Part shown: positions 6,587 to 14,326 of the stretch, piece after piece
Numbering within the stretch: the stretch's first letter is position 1
How the letters are laid out: every line of letters begins with the position of its first letter
Origin: Gammaproteobacteria bacterium
Lineage (GTDB): Bacteria > Pseudomonadota > Gammaproteobacteria > Xanthomonadales > Wenzhouxiangellaceae
Direction: 5' to 3'
Assembly (NCBI GenBank): GCA_003561495.1
Contig: PWWM01000198.1
Location: forward strand, 1-14,326
Length of the DNA stretch: 14,326 nt
Position numbers and translations under genes: made by a program
The notes under the pieces: generated by a model
The model's database searches: none
What the model was told of the DNA's origin: nothing
The model's input: the letters and a program-made list of their open reading frames with translations, nothing else

Positions 6587-9500
6587 ATGAATTCAATTTC
6601 ACCCCGCAAGACACCGCTGGCTATCGCCGTGGCATTGGCGCTCGGCACCTGCTCCATGACAACGGTTTACGCTCAGGACGATTCCGATGATCCAGAACGG
6701 TCCCCCGAGGCTGTAGAAGACCGGGACGATCAAGATCTTGACCGAATCATGGTTGTCGGCGTCCGGGGTTCCCTGGAACGCGCCATGGATCGCAAGCGCG
6801 ACGCAGTCGGTTTCGTGGACGCCATCGTATCCGAGGACATCGGCAAGTTACCCGACCAGAACCTGGCCGAAGCGCTGCAGCGCGTGCCCGGAATCTCGAT
6901 CAGCCGCACCAACAATGAGGGCTCTCAGATCACCGTGCGCGGCTTCGGTCCCGAGTTCAACCTGGTCACCCTCAATGGCCGTTCGATGCCGACTCAGGGC
7001 GGGCGCTCGTTCGATTTCCTGGACATCGCCTCTCCGGGAATCGCGGCCGTGGAAGTCATCAAGACCGGACGCGCCGATCTTCCCACCGGCGGCATCGGCG
7101 CCACGGTCAACATGATCACGGCACGCCCTCTCGAGAACCCGGGTTTTCAGGGTGCACTGATCGGCAAGGTGGTGCATGAAACCTCGGCCAAGGACGGTGA
7201 CCTGGGCGGACTGGATCGGTATACCCCCGAGATTGCCGCAATTTACAGCCAGACCTTTGCCGACGACACCTTCGGTATTCTGGTCACCGCCGCTTACGAG
7301 GAGCGTGATAACCGCGAGGAGTTTGCATCAGTCGATAGCTGGATTCCCAACTACGGCCTCGAGGGTGGCGAGGTCATCAACAACAATCAGCGTGAAGATG
7401 GCATCTGGTGGCATCCACAGGATGCCGGTTATGGCTTTGCGGATATCTCCCGTACCCGCAAAAACGCCCAGCTCGCCCTGCAATGGCAGCCCTCAAGTCA
7501 GTTGCGCATGACTCTGGACTATACCTACTCCGAACTGGACTTCCAGAGAGACCAGAACAGTTTTGGCATCTGGTTCGCCAATCCCAATGTCACAGCGACC
7601 GTCAATGAGCGCGGCACCGTGACCAATGTCACCCAGGTCGGCGGCGATTACGCCATCAATGTGGCGCGTGACCACACGATCAAGGAAAATGAATCCCTGG
7701 GGTTCAACGTGGCCTGGCAGGCGACTGAAAGCCTGCAATTCAATTTCGATGCACACGACTCCTCTTCAACCCTGAAAGGCGGCGGTCTGGGTAATGGCAT
7801 TCCGGGCAGTTCAGCCAACCTCATCGTTGGCAATACCTTTTGTGACTGGTGCGGATTCGTGCCGGGCGCAGGCCCGTTCACGGCCACCATTGATGAAAAA
7901 TTTGCATCCTACTCACGGGGGGGGATCCCGATCTGGGGGGCAACGTTCCGCGATACCGAAACCGGCGAGCCCCTGGACTTCCTGCGCCGCAGCGACATGG
8001 GTTCACTGTTTGGCCAGGCATTCGATGTCGACAATGTCAATGACATACTCCAGTTCCAGCTTGGCGGCAATTGGGACCTGCCCGATGCACGCGCCATCAC
8101 CAGCGTGGATTTCGGCCTGAGCTACACCGAACAAAAATTCGTCAACCGCAATGCCTTCTCCGGTCTGCTGCCGGCCGGCTTCTGGCTGACCTCCGCCCAG
8201 TACTGGCCCGACGAACTGTGGGAGGAGGCCGGATTCGGCAACCTGCTGTCCCATTTCTCCAACAGTGGCGACTTTCCAATCGACCGCTACTTCGTGTTGC
8301 CGTTCGAGACCATCGTCGATATCTACGAATCACTGGACTGTTTCTCGTCCGGCGATCCGCTGTGTAATGACGTTTACTGGCCATCATGGGGGTCTGATTT
8401 CCAGAACCCCTCGGGAGAGCGCGGCTTCTTCTGGCCCGGTCCAATGGGCAACGCCAGCGGCGCCGGGGTCACGGAAGACATCACTGCCGGCTATTTCCAG
8501 GTGAATTTCCAGGACCGGATCGCCGGAATGCCGCTCAACGGCCGCATCGGGCTTCGGGTTGAGGAAACGCGCGTCAAGTCCACTGGCAATGAGGTGCAGG
8601 CAGAGGAGGTCATCTGGGTCGGTGGTGACGAGTTCGTCACTGTTTTCGGTGAGCCTACTTTCGTGACCTCCAAGAGTAGTAACCTCGAGATTCTGCCCAG
8701 TCTTGATTTTGATTTGAGCATCCAGGATGATCTGATTGGCCGTTTCTCCTACAGCCGCACCCTGGCCCGGCCTCCAATCGGCGCCTTGAGCCCGGTTCGT
8801 TCGTTCGTGGGCAATCCGAATCCACAGAACCGGGAAGCCAGTTCCGGCAACCCCGAGTTGTTACCGTACATTTCGGATAATTTCGATCTGTCCCTGGAAT
8901 GGTATTACGCACCGGGCAGTTACGCCTCGATCGGTCACTTCCGCAAGCATGTCGACCGTTTCATTGTCTCGACCACGGTGCGTGAGACCTTCGATGGGTT
9001 GCTCGACCCGTTCAATGGCGCCCAGGCCAACCTGGCTCGTGAGCAGTTGGCTGCCGAAGGCATTCCACTGACCAACGCCAACATCTTTGCACGCATCAAT
9101 GAAAACCTGGGCGTTGACCCCACCACGCCGGTCAGAGCCGAACCCGGTGACCCGCTGATCGAGTGGAATGTATCCACTACAGAAAACCTTGAGCAGGGTC
9201 GGGTCTGGGGTTGGGAGTTGCAGTGGCAGCACATGTTTGGAGATTCGGGCTTCGGCGTGCAGGCCAATGCGACCTTTGTCTCCGGCGATGTCAGTGCCGA
9301 CCGGGATGTGGTCGACCGGCAATTCGCATTGCCCGGGTTGAGTGACTCTTATAATTTGATTGCGTTTTTTGAAAATGATCATATCTCGACCCGAGTTGCA
9401 TGGAACTGGCGCGATGAATTCCTCGCCGGTTTTGATCAGTTCGACTCTCCAGTATTTATCGAGGACTATGGCCAGCTGGATATCAACTTCACCTGGCATG

Positions 9501-9643
9501 CGACCGACAACCTGTCGATTTTCCTGGAAGGACTCAACGTGACCGAGGAAACCCAGCGGGTCTACGTTCGCTATCCCGAGCAGTTGATTGCGGGCAACCA
9601 GTACGGGGCGCGTTACAATCTCGGGGCCCGATGGAGATTCTGA
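6587..9643 (+). CDS. TonB-dependent outer-membrane receptor, Xanthomonas/Caulobacter type
   Basis: The 1018-residue product should take up a large substrate, here probably a beta-glucan oligosaccharide, across the outer membrane using energy passed on by TonB. It has a signal peptide (residues 1-29, cleaved after VYA), an acidic linker (31-51), a TonB-box-like stretch (DRIMVVGVR, 52-60), a plug domain (about 60-185, with LAEALQRVPGISI, ITVRGFG and LNGR) and a barrel ending in Phe (GARYNLGARWRF). Length and plug sequence fit the long receptors found in Xanthomonas, Caulobacter and Alteromonadales sugar loci. The mature protein has four cysteines, in two close pairs (419/422 and 585/593), and tryptophan-rich stretches, for example residues 533-545. 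No SusD-like partner is present, as expected outside Bacteroidota. It is transcribed away from the LacI-family gene from a promoter covered by an operator. An intrinsic terminator follows 27 bp after the stop codon. Confidence 0.95.
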   Translation: MNSISPRKTPLAIAVALALGTCSMTTVYAQDDSDDPERSPEAVEDRDDQDLDRIMVVGVRGSLERAMDRKRDAVGFVDAIVSEDIGKLPDQNLAEALQRVPGISISRTNNEGSQITVRGFGPEFNLVTLNGRSMPTQGGRSFDFLDIASPGIAAVEVIKTGRADLPTGGIGATVNMITARPLENPGFQGALIGKVVHETSAKDGDLGGLDRYTPEIAAIYSQTFADDTFGILVTAAYEERDNREEFASVDSWIPNYGLEGGEVINNNQREDGIWWHPQDAGYGFADISRTRKNAQLALQWQPSSQLRMTLDYTYSELDFQRDQNSFGIWFANPNVTATVNERGTVTNVTQVGGDYAINVARDHTIKENESLGFNVAWQATESLQFNFDAHDSSSTLKGGGLGNGIPGSSANLIVGNTFCDWCGFVPGAGPFTATIDEKFASYSRGGIPIWGATFRDTETGEPLDFLRRSDMGSLFGQAFDVDNVNDILQFQLGGNWDLPDARAITSVDFGLSYTEQKFVNRNAFSGLLPAGFWLTSAQYWPDELWEEAGFGNLLSHFSNSGDFPIDRYFVLPFETIVDIYESLDCFSSGDPLCNDVYWPSWGSDFQNPSGERGFFWPGPMGNASGAGVTEDITAGYFQVNFQDRIAGMPLNGRIGLRVEETRVKSTGNEVQAEEVIWVGGDEFVTVFGEPTFVTSKSSNLEILPSLDFDLSIQDDLIGRFSYSRTLARPPIGALSPVRSFVGNPNPQNREASSGNPELLPYISDNFDLSLEWYYAPGSYASIGHFRKHVDRFIVSTTVRETFDGLLDPFNGAQANLAREQLAAEGIPLTNANIFARINENLGVDPTTPVRAEPGDPLIEWNVSTTENLEQGRVWGWELQWQHMFGDSGFGVQANATFVSGDVSADRDVVDRQFALPGLSDSYNLIAFFENDHISTRVAWNWRDEFLAGFDQFDSPVFIEDYGQLDINFTWHATDNLSIFLEGLNVTEETQRVYVRYPEQLIAGNQYGARYNLGARWRF

Positions 9644-9670
9644 TCGATTCCAGCGACGACCACTTTTTTA

Positions 9671-9698
9671 AAGCCGCTGGCAACAGCGGCTTCTTTTT
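9671..9698 (+). terminator. Intrinsic terminator abutting the next start codon
   Basis: A perfect 9-bp stem, AAGCCGCTG (9671-9679) with CAGCGGCTT (9684-9692), closes a GCAA tetraloop and is followed by CTTTTT (9693-9698). The ATG of halogenase-like protein 1 begins at the next base. This is a textbook Rho-independent terminator for the receptor transcript on the plus strand. The minus strand has only a poor T-tract. Its 3' arm also occupies the place where a Shine-Dalgarno sequence would be. Confidence 0.9.
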
Positions 9699-11315
9699 AT
9701 GACTAACACGAATCAAAATACGGTTACCAGGGTTGTCATCGTTGGTGGCGGCAGCGCCGGCTGGATCACCGCCGGGCTGCTGGCTGCCGAACACGGGCAG
9801 ATCAAACCAGGTGGTATTGAAGTCACCCTGATCGAATCCCCCGATGTCAACATCATCGGCGTGGGCGAGGGCACCTGGCCGACGATGCGAACGACCTTGC
9901 ACAGAATGGGCATTTCCGAAAGCCGTTTCGTCGAGGCCTGTTCGGCTTCATTCAAACAGGGTACTCGCTTTGTTCGTTGGACCCATGGCGCGGCCGATGA
10001 CATCTATTACCATCCATTCTCGCCGCCGGCCGGCTATCCATTGATCAATACCATTCCGGCCTGGCTTGAGTGCCGTGACCGAATCAGCTTTGCCGAACGA
10101 ATGACGCCACAGGCCAAGGCATGTGATCGCAACCTGGCGCCCAAGCAGGCTGAGACGCCCGAATACGCGCACGTGCTCAATTATGGTTATCACCTGGATG
10201 CCGGCAAATTCGCCATGCTGCTGGCCGAACATTGCACTGGAGTGTTGGGGGTCAGGCACATCATCGACCACGTCAATCTCGTCAATGGCGAGCCGGACGG
10301 TGACATCCGCTCCCTGACCACCGAGCGCAACGGCGAGATCGAGGCCGATCTGTTCATCGACTGTACCGGGACGGCCTCGCTGCTGCTGGGTCGTCACTAC
10401 CAGATCCCCTTCATCGAACGCAAGGACATCCTGTTCAATGATTCCGCGCTGGCGGTGCAGATCCCGCATGATGATCCTCAAGGCCCGATCGCCTCTCAGA
10501 CCAATTCGACCGCGCAAGCGGCCGGCTGGGTCTGGGACATCGCCCTGTCCTCGCGTCGCGGCGTCGGCTACGTTTACTCCAGCCAACACTCCGACGACGA
10601 GCAGGCCGAGCAGGTGCTTCGGCGTTACCTGGGGGAAACCTCGAGCATCGATGCCGATTCCGTGGATTTGAGAAAGCTGTCATTCAGACCAGGCTACAGG
10701 GAGCGGTTCTGGCATCGCAATTGCCTGGCTATTGGCATGTCGGCCGGATTCATCGAACCGCTGGAGGCCAGCGCGCTGGTGATGGTCGAGTTGGCCGCCA
10801 CCATGCTGGTCGATGAATTGCCGGTCAATCGCCAGGTCATGGATATCGCCGCCAAGCGTTTCAATACCCGGTTTACTTACCGCTGGGAACGCATCATCGA
10901 TTTTCTCAAGCTCCATTATGTGCTGAGCCGGCGCGAGGATTCGGCCTACTGGCTGGATAACCGCAAGTCCGAAACCATCCCCGACAGCCTGGCCGAGCTG
11001 CTGGACTTGTGGCGATTCCAGGCGCCCACGCCCAGGGATTTCTCCCAGGTCGACGAGGTGTTCTCGGCGGCCAGCTACCAGTACATTCTTTACGGGATGG
11101 GTTTCGAGACCCGACCGAGAATCGGCGCCGGCGCCATGGCCGACTCTCAAAAGGCCAGGGCCCTGTTCGAGGACAACGATCGCATGGCCAAACGTTTGCT
11201 TGCCCAGTTGCCGAACAATCGTCAACTGCTCGGTGTGATGGCTGAGCGAGGCCTGCCGGGGCACGATACTCAAACTCACCACTCCATCAGGGCCAATCGC
11301 GGGAATGCAGCATGA
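9699..11315 (+). CDS. Tryptophan-halogenase-like flavoprotein 1
   Basis: This 538-residue protein belongs to the flavin-dependent halogenase family (PrnA/RebH-like), which uses FADH2, oxygen and halide to chlorinate or brominate aromatic rings. Seen are the FAD-binding GGGSAG (16-21), the GVGEGTWP stretch (54-61), a lysine in SFKQG (Lys86) matching the catalytic lysine, and FIEPLEAS with Glu356 at the catalytic glutamate position. The family motif WxWxIP reads WVWDIA (277-282), and the usual LEST reads LEAS, so the halide site is altered. Such proteins next to TonB receptors include BrvH of Brevundimonas, which brominates indole in vitro; native substrates are unknown. The start must be ATG 9699: the FAD motif begins at residue 16 and no ATG, GTG or TTG lies between it and an in-frame stop at 9669. 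No Shine-Dalgarno sequence precedes it, only a terminator. The stop overlaps the next start (ATGA). Activity is uncertain. Confidence 0.88.
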   Translation: MTNTNQNTVTRVVIVGGGSAGWITAGLLAAEHGQIKPGGIEVTLIESPDVNIIGVGEGTWPTMRTTLHRMGISESRFVEACSASFKQGTRFVRWTHGAADDIYYHPFSPPAGYPLINTIPAWLECRDRISFAERMTPQAKACDRNLAPKQAETPEYAHVLNYGYHLDAGKFAMLLAEHCTGVLGVRHIIDHVNLVNGEPDGDIRSLTTERNGEIEADLFIDCTGTASLLLGRHYQIPFIERKDILFNDSALAVQIPHDDPQGPIASQTNSTAQAAGWVWDIALSSRRGVGYVYSSQHSDDEQAEQVLRRYLGETSSIDADSVDLRKLSFRPGYRERFWHRNCLAIGMSAGFIEPLEASALVMVELAATMLVDELPVNRQVMDIAAKRFNTRFTYRWERIIDFLKLHYVLSRREDSAYWLDNRKSETIPDSLAELLDLWRFQAPTPRDFSQVDEVFSAASYQYILYGMGFETRPRIGAGAMADSQKARALFEDNDRMAKRLLAQLPNNRQLLGVMAERGLPGHDTQTHHSIRANRGNAA

Positions 11316-12052
11316 GTCGACATGAATTGCTGGACAATGTACGCCACAAGAACCTCAAGGTCGATCGGACCTATGCCAGGGGACGTGGCTACGATGTCCA
11401 TGTCGCCCGCGTATTCACGGTGGAGCTGGGAGCGTTGCAGGCCGAGTATCCGCTGTTTTTCACCCGCAACCCGACCAGCGGCCATTTTGACATCATCGCT
11501 TTGCTCGGCTTCGATGAACGCGAAAATCTCTACCTGGACGATGCGGGCTGGCTGGCCCAGCGGATCCCCATGACCATCGAGCGCGGTCCCTTTCTGATCG
11601 GCTTCCAGGAGCAGGTGGACAACGGCGTGCCGGTCAAGGTGCCGGTCGTTCACATCGACATGGATCACCCTTCAGTCAACGAGTCGCAAGGTGAGCCGGT
11701 GTTTCTGCCGCATGGTGGAGACAGTCCCCTGCTCGAGCGCATCAACACGCTCTTGGCCACCATTCATGCCGGACATCCGGCCGGCGAGGCCTTTACGCAA
11801 ATGCTGGAAGGGCTGGACCTGATCGAGTCGCTTGAGCTCGATGTCGAGTTCAATGATGGTTCCAGGCACACGCTTAAAGGGCTCTACACGATTCACGAGG
11901 AACGACTGGCCGGGCTCGATGCCGACACCCTGGGCAGACTGCATGAAAAGGGCTGGCTGCGCGATATCTACATGATGCTGGCCTCGCTGCCGAATCTCGG
12001 CGTTCTGGTCGAGCGCAAGAACCGCATGATCGCTTCAGTCGATGGCGCGTGA
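11312..12052 (+). CDS. SapC family protein
   Basis: This 246-residue protein matches the SapC family (Pfam PF07277), recognisable from YPLFFTRNPTSGHFDIIALLGF (here residues 46-67), the ENLYLDDAGW stretch (71-80), a mid-protein FLPHGGDSPLLERI region, and the C-terminal LKGLYTIHEERL and LHEKGWL segments. There is no signal peptide or membrane segment, so it should be cytoplasmic. The family name comes from a Campylobacter S-layer gene; its biochemical role here is unknown. Its start overlaps the halogenase stop by 4 bp (ATGA), which points to translational coupling, and its end overlaps or nearly touches the cupin-like gene. Genes of this family repeatedly travel with halogenase-like and cupin-like genes next to TonB receptors, so it probably works with them, perhaps as a partner protein. 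No catalytic residues can be named. Confidence 0.85.
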   Translation: MSRHELLDNVRHKNLKVDRTYARGRGYDVHVARVFTVELGALQAEYPLFFTRNPTSGHFDIIALLGFDERENLYLDDAGWLAQRIPMTIERGPFLIGFQEQVDNGVPVKVPVVHIDMDHPSVNESQGEPVFLPHGGDSPLLERINTLLATIHAGHPAGEAFTQMLEGLDLIESLELDVEFNDGSRHTLKGLYTIHEERLAGLDADTLGRLHEKGWLRDIYMMLASLPNLGVLVERKNRMIASVDGA

Positions 12053-13070
12053 TGAGATGAGCGTGGCAGTCCAGGCCATCGACGAAATCCACGATGTCGG
12101 CGCCCGGGGCCTGTTCGAGCACGTAGGCCAATTCGACCATCCGGTTGTATTCCGTGGTCTGGCGCGGGACTGGCCGCTGGTGAGAAGGGCGCGCGAGTCC
12201 GCTTCGGCGGCGGTTGAATATCTGAAAGGCTTTGACAGCGGTCAGCCGGTGACCGCCTATATCGGCGCCAGTGAAACGGCAGGCCGGATTTTCTACAACG
12301 AGGATGTCACCGACACCAATTTCAACCAGGCCGGGATCGAACTCGGCCGGGTGCTTGATCAATTGCTCGAACATGCCGACGACCCGCAACCGCCGACCAT
12401 TTACGTGGGCTCATCAGCCATCGACCTGTGCCTGCCGGGACTTGGCTCCGAGAACAGCCTGCCGCGCGGTTCGCATCGGGCGTCGGTACGCATCTGGATC
12501 GGCAACCGCACCATCGTGGCGGCCCACTACGATGCCATGGAAAACATCGCCTGCGTCTGCGCCGGACAACGCCGTTTCACGCTGTTTCCGCCGGAGCAAC
12601 TGGCCAATCTCTACGTAGGACCCATGGAACTGACCCCGGCCGGCCAGCAGATCAGCATGGTTGATCTCGATGATCCGGACCTTGAACGCTACCCGCGCTT
12701 TTCTGAAGCACTGAAACACGCCAGATCAGCCGTGCTTGAACCCGGCGATGCCATCTATATCCCCTGCATGTGGTGGCATCACGTACAGGGACTCGATCCA
12801 TTCAACATCCTGATCAACCACTGGTGGCGCGAGGTGCCCGATTACATGGGCGCACCCAATGACGCGCTGCTGCACGCCATCCTCAATATCCGTGATCTGC
12901 CGCAGTCCCAGCGCGCGGCCTGGCGGCACCTTTTCGACCACTACGTGTTCAACGCCGACCCGGATCATGTCGAGCACATCCCTGAACACAGTCGCGGCGT
13001 GCTGGGCACACTGGGCGAGGATCAGGCCCGCAGGCTGCGGACCTTCCTTCGCAACAAGCTCAATCGCTAA
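12042..13070 (+). CDS. Cupin-like/JmjC-type Fe(II), 2-oxoglutarate oxygenase
   Basis: The 342-residue protein has the cupin_8/JmjC fold seen in protein hydroxylases such as FIH. The metal ligands are visible: His162 and Asp164 in AHYDAMEN, and a distal His246 in PCMWWHHV. Flanking signs include VVFRGLARDWP near the N-terminus (35-45), FTLFPPEQ (179-186) and GDAIYIP (235-241). Family members hydroxylate protein side chains or small molecules in the cytoplasm; the substrate here is unknown. ATG 12042 overlaps the SapC gene by 11 bp; ATG 12057 (residue 6, MSVAV) would leave a 4-bp gap, and neither has a clear ribosome binding site, so the exact start is open. It sits between SapC and the second halogenase-like gene, which suggests action on the same target. 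It may be involved in protein modification, but that is inference. Confidence 0.87.
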   Translation: MARDEMSVAVQAIDEIHDVGARGLFEHVGQFDHPVVFRGLARDWPLVRRARESASAAVEYLKGFDSGQPVTAYIGASETAGRIFYNEDVTDTNFNQAGIELGRVLDQLLEHADDPQPPTIYVGSSAIDLCLPGLGSENSLPRGSHRASVRIWIGNRTIVAAHYDAMENIACVCAGQRRFTLFPPEQLANLYVGPMELTPAGQQISMVDLDDPDLERYPRFSEALKHARSAVLEPGDAIYIPCMWWHHVQGLDPFNILINHWWREVPDYMGAPNDALLHAILNIRDLPQSQRAAWRHLFDHYVFNADPDHVEHIPEHSRGVLGTLGEDQARRLRTFLRNKLNR

Positions 13071-13081
13071 AGGGCCAGTCC

Positions 13082-14326
13082 ATGAGTGAGTCGGAAGCAA
13101 ACGGATTCAATCGCATCGTCATCGTCGGTGGCGGCACGGCCGGCTGGATGGCCGCGGCGGCGCTGGCCAAGACCTTCGGTTCGCATCGTCAAATCGAACT
13201 GATCGAATCGGATCAGATCGGCACGGTGGGAGTGGGCGAGGCCACCATTCCGGCGATCAGGAATTTTCACTTGCTGCTGGAACTCGACGAGGCCGAGTTC
13301 CTGGCCGCGGTCAACGGCACCTTCAAGCTGGGCATCGAATTCATCAACTGGGGGCGCGTCGGTGATCGCTACTACCATCCTTTCGGACCCCCGGGCACCG
13401 ATGCCTGGGCGGCCCAGTTCCATCACTACTGGCTCAAGGCCAGGAAGCTGGGTCAGACGCGCGATTTGGGCGAGTACAGCGTCGAGGTTTCACTGTCGCG
13501 GGCCGGAAAATTCGGCAAGAACGGAGAACGCCAGCCCAACTATGCCTATCACTTCGATGCCGGACTGTATGCGCGCATGCTCAGAACCTACAGCGAGAAA
13601 CTGGGTGTGAAGCGTACCGAGGGCAAGGTGGTCACCGTCAACCAGGACGCGGAAAGCGGCTTCATCAAGTCGGTGTCACTGGAATCCGGACAAGTGGTGG
13701 CAGGTGACTTCTTTATCGACTGTAGCGGCTTTCGCGGCCTGCTGATCGAGCAGACCCTGAAAACGGGCTGGGAAGACTGGTCACGCTGGCTGCGATCGGA
13801 TTCGGCCGTGGCGGTGCAAAGTGAATCGGTCGCCCCGCCCATGCCGCACACCCGATCGACCGCCCGCAGCGCCGGCTGGCAGTGGAAGATTCCCTTGCAG
13901 CACCGGGTCGGCAACGGCATCGTCTTTTGCAGTCACTACATGGACGACGAGCAGGCGAGCAAACTGCTGCTGGATCATATCGACGGCAAGCCCATCACCG
14001 AGCCGCGCACCATCAGGTTCAGAACCGGCCGCCGGCTCAAGCAATGGAATCGCAACTGCCTGGCGCTGGGGCTTGCCAGCGGGTTTCTCGAACCGCTGGA
14101 ATCCACCAGTATCCACATGATCCAGAACAGCCTGATTCGCTTCATCAAGCTGTTCCCCGCTGGAGAAATCGATCCGGCCGAGGTCGACCAGTTCAATGAG
14201 GATGTCAGGCTGGAAGCTGAGCGGATCCGCGATTTCATCATTCTTCACTACCATGTCAACGAGCGCACCGATTCACCCTTCTGGATCGATTGCCGCGAGA
14301 TGGACATCCCGGACACCCTGGCCCAC
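13082..14326 (+). CDS. Tryptophan-halogenase-like flavoprotein 2, incomplete at right edge
   Basis: An open frame runs from ATG 13082 through 415 codons to the window end with no stop. AGGG (13071-13074) precedes it by seven bases, and the gap after the cupin-like gene is 11 bp, so it belongs to the same run of genes. The protein is a flavin-dependent halogenase relative with all hallmarks: FAD motif GGGTAG (16-21), GVGEATIP (50-57), catalytic-type Lys82 in TFKLG, the intact WxWxIP motif (Trp266, Trp268, Pro271) and FLEPLEST with Glu340. Family members are usually about 500-540 residues, so some 100 residues are missing. Compared with halogenase-like protein 1 it is the more conventional copy, and the two are clearly diverged rather than a recent duplicate. 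It would need FADH2 from a flavin reductase, and none is seen in this window. The native substrate is unknown. Confidence 0.9.
   Translation, partial: MSESEANGFNRIVIVGGGTAGWMAAAALAKTFGSHRQIELIESDQIGTVGVGEATIPAIRNFHLLLELDEAEFLAAVNGTFKLGIEFINWGRVGDRYYHPFGPPGTDAWAAQFHHYWLKARKLGQTRDLGEYSVEVSLSRAGKFGKNGERQPNYAYHFDAGLYARMLRTYSEKLGVKRTEGKVVTVNQDAESGFIKSVSLESGQVVAGDFFIDCSGFRGLLIEQTLKTGWEDWSRWLRSDSAVAVQSESVAPPMPHTRSTARSAGWQWKIPLQHRVGNGIVFCSHYMDDEQASKLLLDHIDGKPITEPRTIRFRTGRRLKQWNRNCLALGLASGFLEPLESTSIHMIQNSLIRFIKLFPAGEIDPAEVDQFNEDVRLEAERIRDFIILHYHVNERTDSPFWIDCREMDIPDTLAH

Noticed and set aside
12232..12245. Operator-like sequence TTGACAGCGGTCAG inside the cupin-like gene
   Set aside because: The second half is shortened and the site lies within a coding sequence far from any promoter, so a chance match is likely.

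Overview
The window is a GC-rich, densely coded stretch of a Gram-negative chromosome. The organism is most likely a gammaproteobacterium of the Xanthomonadales/Wenzhouxiangella/Alteromonadales type. This rests on the long TonB-dependent receptor of the Xanthomonas/Caulobacter type, on the set of genes after it (tryptophan-halogenase-like flavoprotein, SapC, cupin-like/JmjC protein, second halogenase-like flavoprotein), and on an outer-membrane-type lipoprotein glycosidase. The exact taxon is inference. I saw no tRNA, rRNA, CRISPR array, transposase or phage gene.

Layout. (1) Bases 1-278 hold the C-terminal end of an inner-membrane sugar symporter (MFS/GPH type). (2) Bases 279-449 hold a promoter with an embedded palindromic operator. 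(3) A GH3 beta-glucosidase without a signal peptide (450-2711) is followed 29 bp later by a lipoprotein glycosidase with two predicted catalytic domains, a clan GH-A barrel and a GH17 barrel (2741-5005). (4) A convergent LacI-family repressor follows (5180-6211, minus strand). (5) A 375-bp divergent control region (6212-6586) carries a second operator, nearly identical to the first and again covering a -35 box. (6) A 1018-residue TonB-dependent receptor follows (6587-9643). (7) An intrinsic terminator at 9671-9698 ends exactly at the start codon of the next gene. (8) A tightly packed run follows: halogenase-like protein 1 (9699-11315), SapC (11312-12052), cupin-like/JmjC protein (12042-13070) and halogenase-like protein 2 (13082 to the window end, incomplete).

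How the parts fit. The glycosidases (GH17, GH3), receptor, symporter and LacI regulator together look like a utilisation locus for a beta-glucan, most plausibly a beta-1,3-glucan such as laminarin. In this model the receptor brings oligosaccharides across the outer membrane, the lipoprotein trims them at the outer membrane, the symporter imports the products, and the GH3 enzyme finishes hydrolysis in the cytoplasm. Two matching operators, one at each promoter, suggest the LacI protein controls both arms. The halogenase/SapC/JmjC cassette has no established function in sugar uptake. Its joining to this locus, behind a terminator that should lower its expression relative to the receptor, is the least understood and most interesting part of the window.
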